Positions 46,290-58,180 of a stretch of 64,000 nt of DNA are shown piece by piece. Source of the stretch: Eucalyptus grandis (Eukaryota; Streptophyta; Magnoliopsida; Myrtales; Myrtaceae). The notes under the pieces were generated by a model. The model did not search any database, had not been told where the DNA came from, and saw only the letters and a program-made list of their open reading frames with translations. The position numbers and the translations under genes are program-made. Each line of letters opens with the position of its first letter. Position 1 is the stretch's first letter. The stretch is from assembly GCF_016545825.1 (NCBI RefSeq), contig NC_052619.1, forward strand, positions 46,066,127 to 46,130,126. Direction: 5' to 3'.

Positions 46290-48383
46290 AAATTGAAGTC
46301 ATATCATCTCAACTGCTATACTTGCGATTTCTAGCTGCTTTCCATGATTTGCAAACATCCATCCTGTTGAATGTCGACTGTCATTTAATTACTCCATAAC
46401 ATGAAATACAAACAATGCCAGGTACCGAAAGACTTCTTAGCAAAATTTGCATAACAACTGATGCAGCAAGTATAAATAGACGTTTAAATAAGTGGGCCGA
46501 ATTCAAAACTCAGTATAATTTTCTGCCCCTTCTCTTAATATACCGATCTTGTAATTTGATTTGATTACATATCCAACAATATTTTATATTCTTGAAAACA
46601 CGACTTTGCTGGAATCATTTCCTCTGAAAAGCATAACCTAATAGTAAGAACACTTAATTTTCATGGTGGCACACTAGGTTTCCATTGTACCAGACACTTA
46701 TTCTACCACTACTATATATTAATATTTTCATTTTTCCAACGAAACTAATAATCTCTCCAAGGACAATTATTGCTTTGATTGTGGGGCCATAAGCTGGTCG
46801 GTTGGGCCTCAATTGCAATAAATCCAAAAAGTGAGGGAAATAAATTGGACACCCACACAATACCCGGACAACGCATCCAATATGCACCTAAGTTTTCCTT
46901 CCCAAACTGACCAAACCGCGCTTTTCATTTATGTCTCCAACCTATCTCCTCCCTCTCTCCCTCTCTCATAGGTCAAATGACTCCATCTCTTGTCCCTCGG
47001 CCAGCTTTCGCATTCGTTTACTTCATGAAAATACATAATTTAAAAAATATTCAGTCAATAAAATATATTTTCATTATTGATAATAATTTATTGATGGATG
47101 ATGAAAATATCTTCACTCATTGTTGTAAACGATATAAATGATCATTTTAAAGAAAAATATTATCTAAATCATTCATTTTTCACGAAATAAAAGAAATTTT
47201 TAGAGTGTGAAAAATAGTCTATGTATTTTCACAAATTGATTATGTGGCGTTGCCATTTTGAAGAACTATCCACTGAGCACTACTTTTTATGACATATTGA
47301 ATCATATATCATGGACTTGCTGTTTACCTATGCTAAAGAATCAAGAAAACTATTATCGTAAGGACTTGCGTAGTTCACCAACATATGATCATCTAATTAG
47401 TCCATTTCTGTAACAACATAAAATATAACTTAGACTGAGCAATGTAAGACAAAAAGATGATTTGTAAGTTTGTCGAGATGAGGAGAAACAAGCTCTTGAA
47501 AACTCTCAGGCTGTGACCTAAACCCTAGATAACAAGTCTCTGGGGAATACATAGTGCCTAAATCGAACGCAAGACGTTCGAATAATAAGGCCCCGTGCTC
47601 CAAAAGCCAATTTTAATGGCCCCTTAAGCGGAACGCCTTAGGCACAAGATAGATATGATGCTTGGCATGTAATAAAATCCCCTTTTTCCTTCAACGAGGA
47701 ATTAAAACGGAGAAGATTAGTCCGTTTTAGACAAATTTCTCGTAATAAAAAATTTATTATATTTCTCTCACAAAGTCTTTCATTCAAAATTTGACACTTG
47801 TCTTCAAAAAATAAAAGAGGGTATTGATGGTTGGATTCACGTGTCAAACTTTGAGAGAAGAATGCATCCGACGAGGAAGAAATGTGAGCGGCCTGCAGAT
47901 CATCCAACCCTAGCCATTATAGACCAGTTTGATTATATGGATTAATTGAAATACATACACATCAGCATTGAGTAATGAAGTTGCCAAAAAAAAAAAAAAA
48001 AGAAAGAGAGAAAAAGAGAAAGAAAAGAGTCAAGCTAGGGTATTTTAATGGTCTTTTATCCTACTTAGTTCAACAATCTCTTGCGCAGCCGCAGGTGGGG
48101 GCAAAGTTAAACTTGCGAGAGCATAAGAAGAGACTATTATTTTATACGATAATGTCGCAGTATATGAACCAAAATCCGCCAGTCAGTTGGCACATTTCAT
48201 GAATACCAATTAAACAGTTCGTTGGTGGTAGTTGCATCCTCCCTCCAATCTCTGTCTCTCTCGCTTTAAATTCACTACGTTTCTGCGAGTCTTTGCGAGG
48301 CAGAACTTATAACTCTTGTCCCTTCTTGTGTTTGTGGCGTGGAGCAATCGCAGCTTCATTGCTTGTGCTCGGATCCCTCTCCA
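46290..48383. other. Upstream region of KCS (copy 2)
   Basis: No gene is supported. An A-run followed by GA-rich text is at about 47985-48030. The final 200 or so bases, with pyrimidine-rich text (CTCTGTCTCTCTCGC at about 48248), are the probable KCS leader. Short frames here have no recognisable product. Confidence 0.5.
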
Positions 48384-50208
48384 ATGGCTGACAAAGAAAG
48401 CAAAAACAACCATGACCCTGGGGTGGTGTCGCCGTCTGCAAGAGTTTCTGTCGACCCTCGACCGGAGACGAGGCGAAGCACCCGCAATCTTCCCAACTTT
48501 CTCTTATCCGTCAAGCTCAAATATGTCAAGCTAGGTTACCACTACTTGATTTCCAACGCCATGTACATCTTCCTCTTGCCGCTGCTCCTCGTGGCCTCGG
48601 CCCACTTGTCGACGCTCACCGCCGACGACCTCACCAACCTGTGGGACCAGCTCAAGTTTAACCTTGTTGCTGTTGTCCTCAGCTCGGCCTTCGTAGTCTT
48701 CCTCATCACCCTCCACTTCATGACCCGGCCGCGGCGGGTGTACCTGGTGGACTTTGCGTGCTACAAGCCCGAGCCGGCCCAGAAGTGCACACGGGAGGTG
48801 TTCATGGAGCGTTCCGCCCTCACGGGGAACTTCACGGCAGAGAACCTCACGTTCCAGAGGAAGATCCTCGAGCGGGCGGGGCTGGGCCAGGACACGTACC
48901 TGCCCGACGCCGTGATGCGGGTCCCGCCCAACCCGTGCATGGCCGAGGCGAGGAAAGAGGCCGAGACCGTGATGTTTGGGGCGATCGACCAGCTGCTGGC
49001 GAAGACCGGGGTCAAGCCCAAGGACATCGGGATCTTGGTGGTGAATTGTAGCTTGTTTAATCCCACACCATCACTCTCTGCCATGGTGGTGAATCACTAC
49101 AAGCTCAGAGGCAACATTCTGAGCTATAATCTTGGTGGGATGGGTTGCAGTGCAGGCTTGATCTCCATAGATTTGGCCAAACAGCTCTTGCAGGTAGGTT
49201 CCGATAACCGAATTTCTCTAGACGTGACATGAAATGAATGTATTTGCTAAAGATCTATTTTCAGCAACAGTGGACCAAATGAAAATCCCCGATAATGATT
49301 CGAATTGCTTGACTGAAAACACTATATGAAGTGACGTAATTCCTCCTCTCTAAACTGGACACAAATAAAATCACCCAACTCAAGTAGCTTCTTATTGACA
49401 TTTTTTTCTTTTCAATTGTCATGAGCAGGTGCAACCCAACTCTTATGCTCTTGTAGTGAGCATGGAGAACATCACCCTCAACTGGTACTTCGGCAATGAC
49501 CGGGCGATGCTCCTCTCGAACTGTCTCTTCCGGATGGGTGGGGCCGCGATCCTCCTGTCGAACCGATCCTCCGACAGACGACTTTCCAAGTACCAGCTCG
49601 TCCACACTGTTCGCACCCACAAGGGCGCGGATGACAAATGCTACGGCTGCGTCTTCCAGCGGGAGGATGACACCAAGCGGATTGGGGTCTCGCTCTCGAA
49701 GGACCTGATGGCCGTGGCCGGGGAAGCCCTCAAGACCAACATCACCACGCTCGGCCCTCTAGTCCTTCCCATGTCCGAGCAGCTCCTGTTCTTCGTCACT
49801 CTAGTGGCCCGGAAAGTGCTCCAGATGAAGATCAAGCCTTACATTCCGGACTTCAAGCTGGCCTTTGAGCACTTCTGCATCCACGCCGGAGGCAGGGCGG
49901 TGCTTGACGAGCTCGAGAAGAGCCTCGAATTGACCGAGCATCACATGGAGCCCTCGAGAATGACCCTATACAGATTCGGGAACACTTCAAGCAGTTCCTT
50001 GTGGTATGAGCTGGCTTACTCCGAGGCCAAAGGGAGGATCAGGAAGGGCGATAGGACGTGGCAGATCGCGTTCGGATCTGGGTTCAAGTGCAACAGCGCG
50101 GTGTGGCAGGCGCTGAGGACAATCGACCCGGCGAAGGAGAAGAACCCTTGGATGGATGAGATTGACAAGTTCCCTGTTGATGTCCCAAAAGTGGCATCCA
50201 TTAGTTAA
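48384..50208 (+). CDS. 3-ketoacyl-CoA synthase (very-long-chain fatty acid elongase)
   Basis: There are two exons (48384-49193 and 49429-50208) with donor GTAGGT and acceptor GAGCAG, encoding 529 residues. The start is chosen for its context (CCAATGGCTGAC) and family length. Two membrane segments lie near residues 53-74 and 92-112, then a FAE1/CUT1 condensing domain. Active-site residues are Cys255 in GGMGCSAG, His422 in FCIHAGGRA and Asn455 in RFGNTSSSS; their spacing (167 and 33) agrees with the family triad. The enzyme condenses malonyl-CoA with a long acyl-CoA in the endoplasmic reticulum, the rate-limiting step towards cuticular wax, suberin or sphingolipid precursors. It most resembles the KCS4/9/17-type enzymes; the exact paralogue is uncertain. 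The C-terminal end (VPKVASIS) is short and atypical. An inverted repeat links its intron to the 3' flank. Confidence 0.95.
49237..49354. repeat. Inverted-repeat arm inside KCS intron (copy 2)
   Basis: Reverse complement of 50532-50648 with few mismatches. It takes up half of the 235-base intron. Confidence 0.92.
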
Positions 50209-50515
50209 AAGTCCTCAAGAATCATGCATGTCTTCATCTTTCAGGGGAACAGAAAGGGAGAGAGAGATTTCACTGGGGGAATCATTACACAGTAGAAGTC
50301 AATTCAATCTCTCAGTACATTTGTTAGAGAAGTTGAAGCCTGATTGATTCTTTTTGTATTATGTCTATTGAGAGGGTGTGTCTGATTTGTGTCTTTGAGG
50401 GTTGGTTTATAAGCATTTGCTGTTTTTTAGCTCTACCATAGTGATAGAGCACATTCATATTCAAGATCACTTCATTTATGTAGCTATGATCTCCCAACTG
50501 CCTTTGCCTTCCTTT

Positions 50516-50713
50516 CATAAAACAACAGTTTGTTAGAGAGGAGGAATTACTTCACTTCATATAGTGTTTTCAGTCAAGCAATTCGAATCATTATCGGGAT
50601 TTTCATTTGGTCCACTGTTGCTGAAAATAGATCTTTAGCAATTACATTAGCTAAAATCGAAATGAAAAATAATTGAGCGACGATGTTTAATGTACATAAA
50701 ACAACAGTTTGTT
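50516..50713. repeat. Insertion with inverted KCS-intron copy, flanked by 19-bp repeats
   Basis: The 19-base direct repeat CATAAAACAACAGTTTGTT lies at 50516-50534 and 50695-50713. Between the repeats, 50535-50648 is the inverted copy of intron bases 49237-49354, followed by about 46 bases of other sequence. It starts about 310 bases after the KCS stop, so it may fall in the 3' UTR. Confidence 0.9.
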
Positions 50714-50981
50714 TATTATGGACCCCAAACACCAAATGACAAATAAATATAAATTGTTATGGGGTCCATTTCTTCAAAAAATTGTGGCTCATGACAAATT
50801 GTTATTCTCATAATAGCCAAAAGATTGTTGTGCTAGCAAAGCCCAATCAAAATTGTCCAAGCATGTTACAAGTAGTCCTTGAACTCTCGACTATTCAAAT
50901 TTCTAGACACCTAGCCTCAAAGAAGGAACAATAGGAAAATCTCTCTAAGTAACTAGTTTTATGATTGCCGGAGCAAGATGG

Positions 50982-51412
50982 GATAATTACAAAAAAAGTC
51001 ATAAACATGTTGTATGTATGATAATTTAGTTATAAACTTTTAATTTGACCAATTTAATTTTATATATTTCGATGATTTGCTAATGTAATTTGTTCGGCTA
51101 AATTTGGCCGTAAAACAACAATATTGATGCCAATAATCCCACATAGGGCCCTTGTCAAATTTGGGAAGTGCTGCCTTGCTCATGTTCAGTGAGGCCGCAA
51201 AGACCTCACCTAGGGCCTTGCCATGTAAATCAACTAGCATTTATATTATCAATTTCCGGCCAAAATTTGCCAAAATGACTACATTGACAAATTGTCAGAA
51301 TAATTATATCAGCAGATTGTCAAAAATGTTTTAAACTAAATTAATCAAATTGAAAGATTTATGATTGAACCGACATCCGTATAATAAATTTAAGATTTTT
51401 TTTTAAAATAAT
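50982..51412. mobile_element. Terminal-inverted-repeat element (copy 2)
   Basis: Counterpart of 5502-5930, with terminal inverted repeats of about 80 imperfect bases (left start GGATAATTAC) and no coding content. Confidence 0.55.
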
Positions 51413-53711
51413 TTTGTCAAAGAAAATTGCTAATCAAATGCATGAAACATTGTGAATCTCGACATTACTAAAATGATCGTGTGACATTAATTAGCTGCTC
51501 TTTCTTGTTTAGTCATTACCCTGTTCGTCTATTGAGGGTAGGTGGGGTTTGGCCGAGGGAGGAAAGGACCTGTGGTTGTGTTTGGTAGGAATTTTCGTCA
51601 GCCCTTAATTTTATTTCATCTGCCGATACATAGGTCAACTTTCAATGAGGGAAATATATGCACGGACGGATGGTTTGGTGAGAAAACTTCGGTCCGAGAT
51701 AATGAGCATTCGTTTAGATTGAGGTTTGAGTGTCTTGTTAGGCTACACGAGTGGTTTCGAGGTTACACCTCCTTCAAAGAATCGAAGTCTTCTTTGACCA
51801 CACCGGATCTTCGAGGCCAAAAATACATGCCTTAAGTCCTATGTTGGTCAATGGAGGCCTTCTATAATTTCTCAATAATTCTTTTTCCGTTTCTCAAAGG
51901 ATCAATAGCTATTGGATCTTCGAAGTGGTCCAAAGGTACCAATCGGCCAGAAAGTCATAATCAGTAATGAAATTTCAATTAATTATCAGCAAAACGTCCT
52001 AAAAAAATTATGAAAACCCTAGCCTTTGTCTTTATTCTGTCTCCGCCTTTTCTCATTCTCTTTGTCAAATTTCTCACATTTTACGAAATCTCATACCCCT
52101 ACCGCGACCGCCACGCCACGACCTTGGCACCACACTATAAAGAAAATATTAGGTACAAGTCTGATGTCAATTTAGCAAAAAATTAATCCATTCATTTTGC
52201 CAAACGTATTACACGTGGGCCCACCATCAGTCACGGCCTCCCCCTCTCTCCCCTACCCTCACCGTCTCGCACCTCTCTTCTCGTCCTTGTCTCTCCTCTG
52301 CTACACTCGCTTTTCATTTTTCTTTTGTCTTTTTTTTTTCTCCCGCCCCACGGCTGTGGAGCTCGAGCCCAAGGCTCCCAGCTGCCATGGTCACAAAGCT
52401 CGATCTCGAGTAACCGAGGTCGCAAACTCTGAATACGGCAACCAACGTGAGCTCGTGCTCAAGCGACCATGACTACTTTGACCTCAAGCTCTAGGCTCAA
52501 GTCCCGATTTGTGTCCACGAGTGTTTCACTTTAGCAGCCATGGATGGAAGTTCGAAGTCGGGTCACCATGGCCACAAGCTCGAAGCTCAAGTGGCCATTG
52601 CCACGAGCTTGAGGCTGAGCTTGAGGCTCGTGCGGCAAAGGCAACCCCAAGCTCTGGGTTTGAAGTTGAGCTCCATGGCCGAAGTAGCCAGGAGACTCGC
52701 CCTCGGGCTTGGGCTCTAGCCATGATGCACGTAAGGGAAAAGAAGAAAAACAAGTGCTAAACAAAGAAGATTGAGGGATGGGGAAGATCAGAAAAAAGGC
52801 ATGTGTCGCGTTGCGAATGTAACTAGTATTAGCTGAATTTATGCCATTTGGGTACCTAATATCTCCTCCATGTTATGACGCGTTACGATTTACATTTTTT
52901 GTAATACATGTTTTCAAGCTGTCACATTGGATAAAGCAACTGCGAGATGTTTATCAATCACTGTATAAAAGCTACAGCACTCTTTTCCAAAGCTCAAATT
53001 TCTAAGAGAAAGTATTACCAAAGAATGCCTTGGTAGATCAGATTGCGAATTGGTGTCGTTGTTCATGATCGCAATGCTTGGTCAAGATAAAATATAAATG
53101 CTCTATTCTTGAATTTGTGTAATTCCGAAATTCTAGGTTGTATAGCCTGTATAGGATGTTGAATGGGATTATTTTGTAATCTGTGATTTAGGGCTTGGCT
53201 CGAATTACTCGATTCATGTTTGGTCCGGTCCGGACAAAATATTCTGCTTCAGCCTTCATTTCCCATGAGCCGCAACGGTATGGGATATAAGGACTTCACT
53301 ATGCTTAACAACATAGCTACTCAGAGAAAAGTGTCTTATCAAGATTAGGCACCGCAGGTGCTCATGCAGATACACATTCACATTAGATATCTGAAACTAA
53401 ACATGAGAATTAACCAAGGATGTGGCATCAGAACAAAGCCAGTAATGTAGACAATTAGACATGAGAACTCAGCCGACTTCAATGCACAGCATATCGCTAG
53501 ACAAAGCATGTGCTCATTAGCAAGGGCATTGTGAAGCAACCAAGGATGCGGCATCAGAATATACCAATCATTGACTACTGTTTAGTTTAAATATAAGCGC
53601 TACTACTTACCTACAACCAAAGCTCGGGTGAGCTAGCATATACCTGGCCTTTACTATCCTATCTGTCGCGTCATCAAGCCACACAGCTATACTGCAAAAT
53701 GAGGGTTAAAC
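51413..53711. other. Intergenic DNA between KCS and LFR (copy 2)
   Basis: No gene is supported. It contains the GC-richer multi-frame stretch (about 52180-52800) discussed for copy 1, and at its right end the LFR 3' flank, with a short local repeat (AACCAAGGATG, GGCATCAGAA) near 53414 and 53540. Confidence 0.5.
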
Positions 53712-56700
53712 TTACATGCCCCATATTCCACGAGCCGCCACCATTTTGTTGTTTGGTCTTGCCGTAAGCTCATATAATATCCTTGCAAATGTATCTGAAT
53801 GCCTGGCATCTGAAAAAAGTATCTCTGCAAAGGCATTCTCATAAGCTAGCAGAAGGGGCCTGTTCTGTGGCTCGGACACAAGGCTTTCCAGAATCATTGC
53901 GGCTTTCCTGCAAATCTCTGGCACTGGATGTGGTGTCTTTATCACTTTAAGCAGTCGATCAATGGCCCTGTAGATTATATTCGTTTTGAGAGCCACATAG
54001 ATAATGTAAGGTGCCATTATTAAGATTTTCTGATGTGTCTCATGAAAGGAGACATAGAGTTTACCATCGTTCACCGGCAAGCTTCAATCTGCAGTCCATA
54101 TTAACTTCAGCAAGATTATACAGAGCACCAACAGCAGCTGCTTGTGCATCATGTGTTGGTAAGCTCATGAGATCCACCATACGCTTATGTATCTGCAAGT
54201 TTAATTTCCAAACAGATAAAAAGTTTGGTCTATATGGATAAGGTACAATTAATCACAATATAAGGTAGAGAATAGAGCAGACAAAGTCTCATCAACCTGA
54301 GGAACAGAGGGAAGAAGAAAAGGTTCATTATCGGGATTTATAATTAAACGGCCAATCAGTTCAGCAGCTCCACAATGCCAAGCTCTGACAGGAGATTCCA
54401 GCATCCCCAAAATGGCTTGAACTGCACGCTTTTCTCTGTTTGACAAAACAAAATTAGAAACAATTGAACAAAATTTACATAAAGAACATAGAAAGAAAAG
54501 GCTGGGAAAAGTGCTCTCACGTTATTTTGATGAATGAAGGCTTATTTGAGCTAAAAATCCGAAGATCAAGCAAAGGAGCCAAATTCACAATTGTCTCAAG
54601 GGCATTGGTGACAAGTTCTTCGTCCTCTGCACATAGTGTAAAGTTCTTAAGGTTTTTAAAACAGATAAGTAAAATAAATAACTGAATGGAGGAGAAATAT
54701 GCAAAAACAAATCTAGTTTTTCAAAGAGTTAAGACGAGACATCAATAAGAAACAAGGCAACTAAAAGCAAAACACGCTAGCATGTATAAATATAAACTTC
54801 TTATGCATAAAAGGAACTTGGACATAACGATCCATCAAGTCCTTCAGCTCCAACATATTCACAAAAGCAATTGTCTCATATACTTGCACATGGTCATGAA
54901 TTGCAATGATTGAGATGGCGCAATAATTTCAGAAGTATCGACAATGATTGACATCATAATCCCAACTGGTTCCACCCTTAGTCAGGGCAAGAGAAATTTG
55001 GACCTTAACTTCAGAGGACACACATTTCGCATTTTACTGGATTGTAATAAAGCAATCAGCAGCCACGCAAGGGAACTTCTATAATGACCCAAGCATCAAT
55101 AGTGTACATTAGATGCTCCAACAGTCCATTGTGGGATAAACAAATCCAAACATGCAAGTAAAACTGAGACTTAGCAATTGTTCCTGGAAGAGCATAATAT
55201 ATACACATAAATAGATGGATGCATGCATAAGTACATACTTACATACAAACTATATTCAAAGACACTATGGGGATTGCATGGTGCCTGTGGTTGAAACAGA
55301 GTAAACCAAGCCTATAATTTATAGCGTGTGAAATAAAGATGGCTCCGACCATGAGTAAGTTGTATCATGCTTTCTATCAGACCTTACACTTAGCATCAGT
55401 TATCAACTGGAACTCTGCTAGTTGCTGTGCTGGAATCATGAAACTATTTAAAAAAAATCAAAAACAGAAAGCAAGATACAAATTCTAGATGAATGTTGAA
55501 TTAAATACTCTTAAATGATAGCCAGACAAATGCCAGAAAACCATCCTATTCCTATGTATTACTCCCGCTTCAACACCTTAATCTAATGGAGAAGATCAAA
55601 TGTCACATCTAAAATATTCAATTGAAAAGAATGGATCAGAAATTTCCATCTCATATCATGAAAAGATCTACTGGAAAAAGCACATAAGAAATCAGCAAAT
55701 AAAATACCTGATCTTGAATTGTATGAAACAGGCATCTCAAGTTTCAGTCTAAAAGCATATCCGTATGAAGTACTACTTGCCCTGACCCTCCAGCCAAAAA
55801 TCCCAAAAAAGCAAAAGAAAAAAAATACGAAAAGGTACCAAGAAAAGGCTTATGCATATCAACACTAATCCTCCCTTTGCACAGAATTTTAAACAGACAT
55901 AACCCCAGGGCAGGCTGGCACGCTAAAAATATCTCCCCACATGAACTCCAAAACTGTCCGAGTTGAGAAACTCGGAGCTGCTAGTTGACACATCCTTTTC
56001 TCATTGCCAAAAAATATAAAAAATCAAGACTATCCGATAATCCTTATGCACCTAGACCTGCTACTTGATATCCATCATACAAGAGAAAATATCCCATGAA
56101 AATAGTAGCCGTGTCTACTGTCAGCGTATCCAAGGTAACACCAAAGAATCGAGCCTAGACAATAATATTACACAATCATGCCGTTTTATAATTCTAATAG
56201 AAGACAGTAGGATCACTACGAACCTTGTTAACAGTAATATCTTAAGGAAACTTAACAAGACAATCCTAGTACTGATGAAAATACAGAAATTGCATCTGAA
56301 AGAATATCTTAGACAAATACAATCCACATGTAAGAAGCAGTAATGGGTATGGATTACCAAAAAAGTAATCCCATAAAGGAGGAACTTTTACAGCAAGGCA
56401 ACAACTAAATCAAGAATTATGACATGATATCTCTTCTTCTTCCTTTTTTCACTTTCTTTTCTTTGGAAAATTTTATTCATATATTTATACCCATCCTGAA
56501 TACTCAGTGTTCATTCTAATTTTCCCATCCTGACAAAACCAAACGCCCCCCCAACTGAACCAGGCAGTGCTTTTGGAATTACAGTCTACTACAGGAAAGA
56601 AAAGTTCCACTCTCAAGAATTACTTCCAACAGAGTAATGCCCGGAGACATAAAAACAGAGCATCCCATCCTGACAAAACCAAATGCCCCCCCCCCCCCAA

Positions 56701-58146
56701 CCGAACCAGACAGTGCTTTTGGAATTACAGTCTACTACAGGAAAGAAAAGTTAAAGAAAAGTTCCACTCTCGAGAATTACTTCCAACAGAGTAATGCCAG
56801 GAGACATAAAAACAGAGCATCCCACTTATATCAGCGACAGAACACACCTGTGTCACGGTCCTCTAAGCACTGGAATGCTGTTTCCAAGCAATGCCTGTGT
56901 TGTGCCATGATGACTTCATTTTCTGGCATGAAAGAGAAATTGCGAATAACATTTGAAGCAGCAACAGCACATTGTTGCTTTTCTGCTCGCCCTTCATCAT
57001 CCAGATTAAATAGACCATCTTCATCAGACCACCACTCGGAAGGACGAGGTCTAGTCAGATTTTTCTGCAAAGAAGCTTCTGGCATGGAAGCCCCAGAACC
57101 CAATCTGCCAATAAGAACATCTACACATTACCATTACAATCACAAAGCTTTCCGTTGTAGAAGTCGTTAACACACACAGGAACAAAAAGGTTAGCACGAT
57201 TGAAATTACCCAGCGGAGCCTAAAGCATAATATTCATTCCCGAACCCTGTTACAACGGAATTTGAACCCAATGTTCTGACCCTCGGTGTCCTAGCAAGTT
57301 CCTTCGGAAGAGCTACGTCACGCCAATCATCTATCTGTTTTGCACAACAAAAAGCATTCCTTTTGTCAACATCAACGGCGCGCGGGAAAAAGTTGGTCAA
57401 TCAAGAGGAAAGCTTTGTAAACGAATTAAATGAACACGAATGTAAAACGAAGAGGAGAAAGAAACGCGAAAATAGGTAAGACATACAACTTGGAGAAGAG
57501 CATCGAGCAAGCCGGGAATTTTGGCAAGAGGGGTAGCATCTTTGCGCACGTCCTCCTTTTCCTTGAACGAAAGCAATGTGAGAGTGTTGAGCGCCCATGT
57601 CAACTCGCTCTTCAACCCGCTCTGAAGCGCCAGCACTATTCTTTTGTTGTTTTGATCTAACAGGAACCAATTACAGCGAATCGTCAGCACAAGAAAAAAG
57701 CTAAAACTACGCAGCTTCACACGAGAAATCTCTCTCAGATGTAAAGGGAACAGCTACACATTCAACAACATCCTGTGCTTCCCACTTGATTGTCAATGAC
57801 GAAAACTAAACGACGTGTCAAAGACCATCAAAGGGGACAATCCGCCAGAGATCGCGAATTCACGCGAATTCACCATTACCGACGGTTTGAATTACTCGAG
57901 GCCGCAGTAGTACTGTCATTCTAAGCCGAGACGGAGGCTAGGGTTTCCGGGAAACTGACCTGCGAAGGAGGTGTGCACCTGCAGAGACGGCCCCAGGAAG
58001 GAGGACGGGGAGGCCGCGTCGGCTCCGGCGGCCGCCATGGAGGCGGAGTTGCTGCCCCCGCTGCCGAAGGGGCGGCCCCTCTTCGCCGGCGTCTGGGCGG
58101 AGCCGCCGCCGGAGCCGCCGGACTTGCTCTGGTCTCGCTTCTGCAT
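53712..58146 (-). CDS. LFR: ARM-repeat protein LFR, SWI/SNF-associated
   Basis: Eight coding exons read on the minus strand: 58146-57960, 57656-57487, 57334-57210, 57104-56848, 54626-54521, 54435-54297, 54192-54065 and 53967-53712. All boundaries are GT-AG and the summed 1368 bases give 455 residues in one frame. The N-terminus is Gly/Ser-rich with an AT-hook-like core (KRGRPFG, residues 22-28). ARM-type helical repeats follow, with LKSELTWALNTLTLLSFKEK, WWSDEDGLFNLDDEGRAEKQ and AAELIGRLIINPDNEPF. The end is RGIWGM. Sequence, length and C-terminus agree with Arabidopsis LFR (LEAF AND FLOWER RELATED, about 460 residues), a nuclear subunit associated with SWI/SNF chromatin remodellers in leaf and flower development. 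Intron 4 is 2.2 kb and contains a tandem duplication. A GA tract abuts the ATG. The last four exons recur in broken form at 8219-9427. Confidence 0.95.
56524..56823. repeat. Tandem duplication in LFR intron 4
   Basis: Two units (56524-56663, 140 bases, and 56664-56820, 157 bases) differ mainly by a longer C run (14 against 7) and an internal 10-base repetition of AAAGTTAAAG. The array ends about 24 bases from the exon 4 donor site. Confidence 0.93.
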
Positions 58147-58147
58147 C

Positions 58148-58180
<33 letters not shown>
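58147..58180. repeat. (GA)n tract directly before the LFR start codon
   Basis: On the sense (minus) strand a run of GA units reaches the ATG. The tract is open in frame upstream, but the chosen ATG is the one that gives the family N-terminus MQKRD. Confidence 0.9.

Larger units (their letters stand above)
45507..54933. repeat. 9.4 kb duplication, copy 2 (contiguous, intact genes)
   Basis: This is the same sequence as 1-9427, in the same orientation. Here KCS and LFR frames are uninterrupted and the LFR gene continues past the end of the shared segment with no gap, so I take this copy as the reliable version. Confidence 0.95.
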
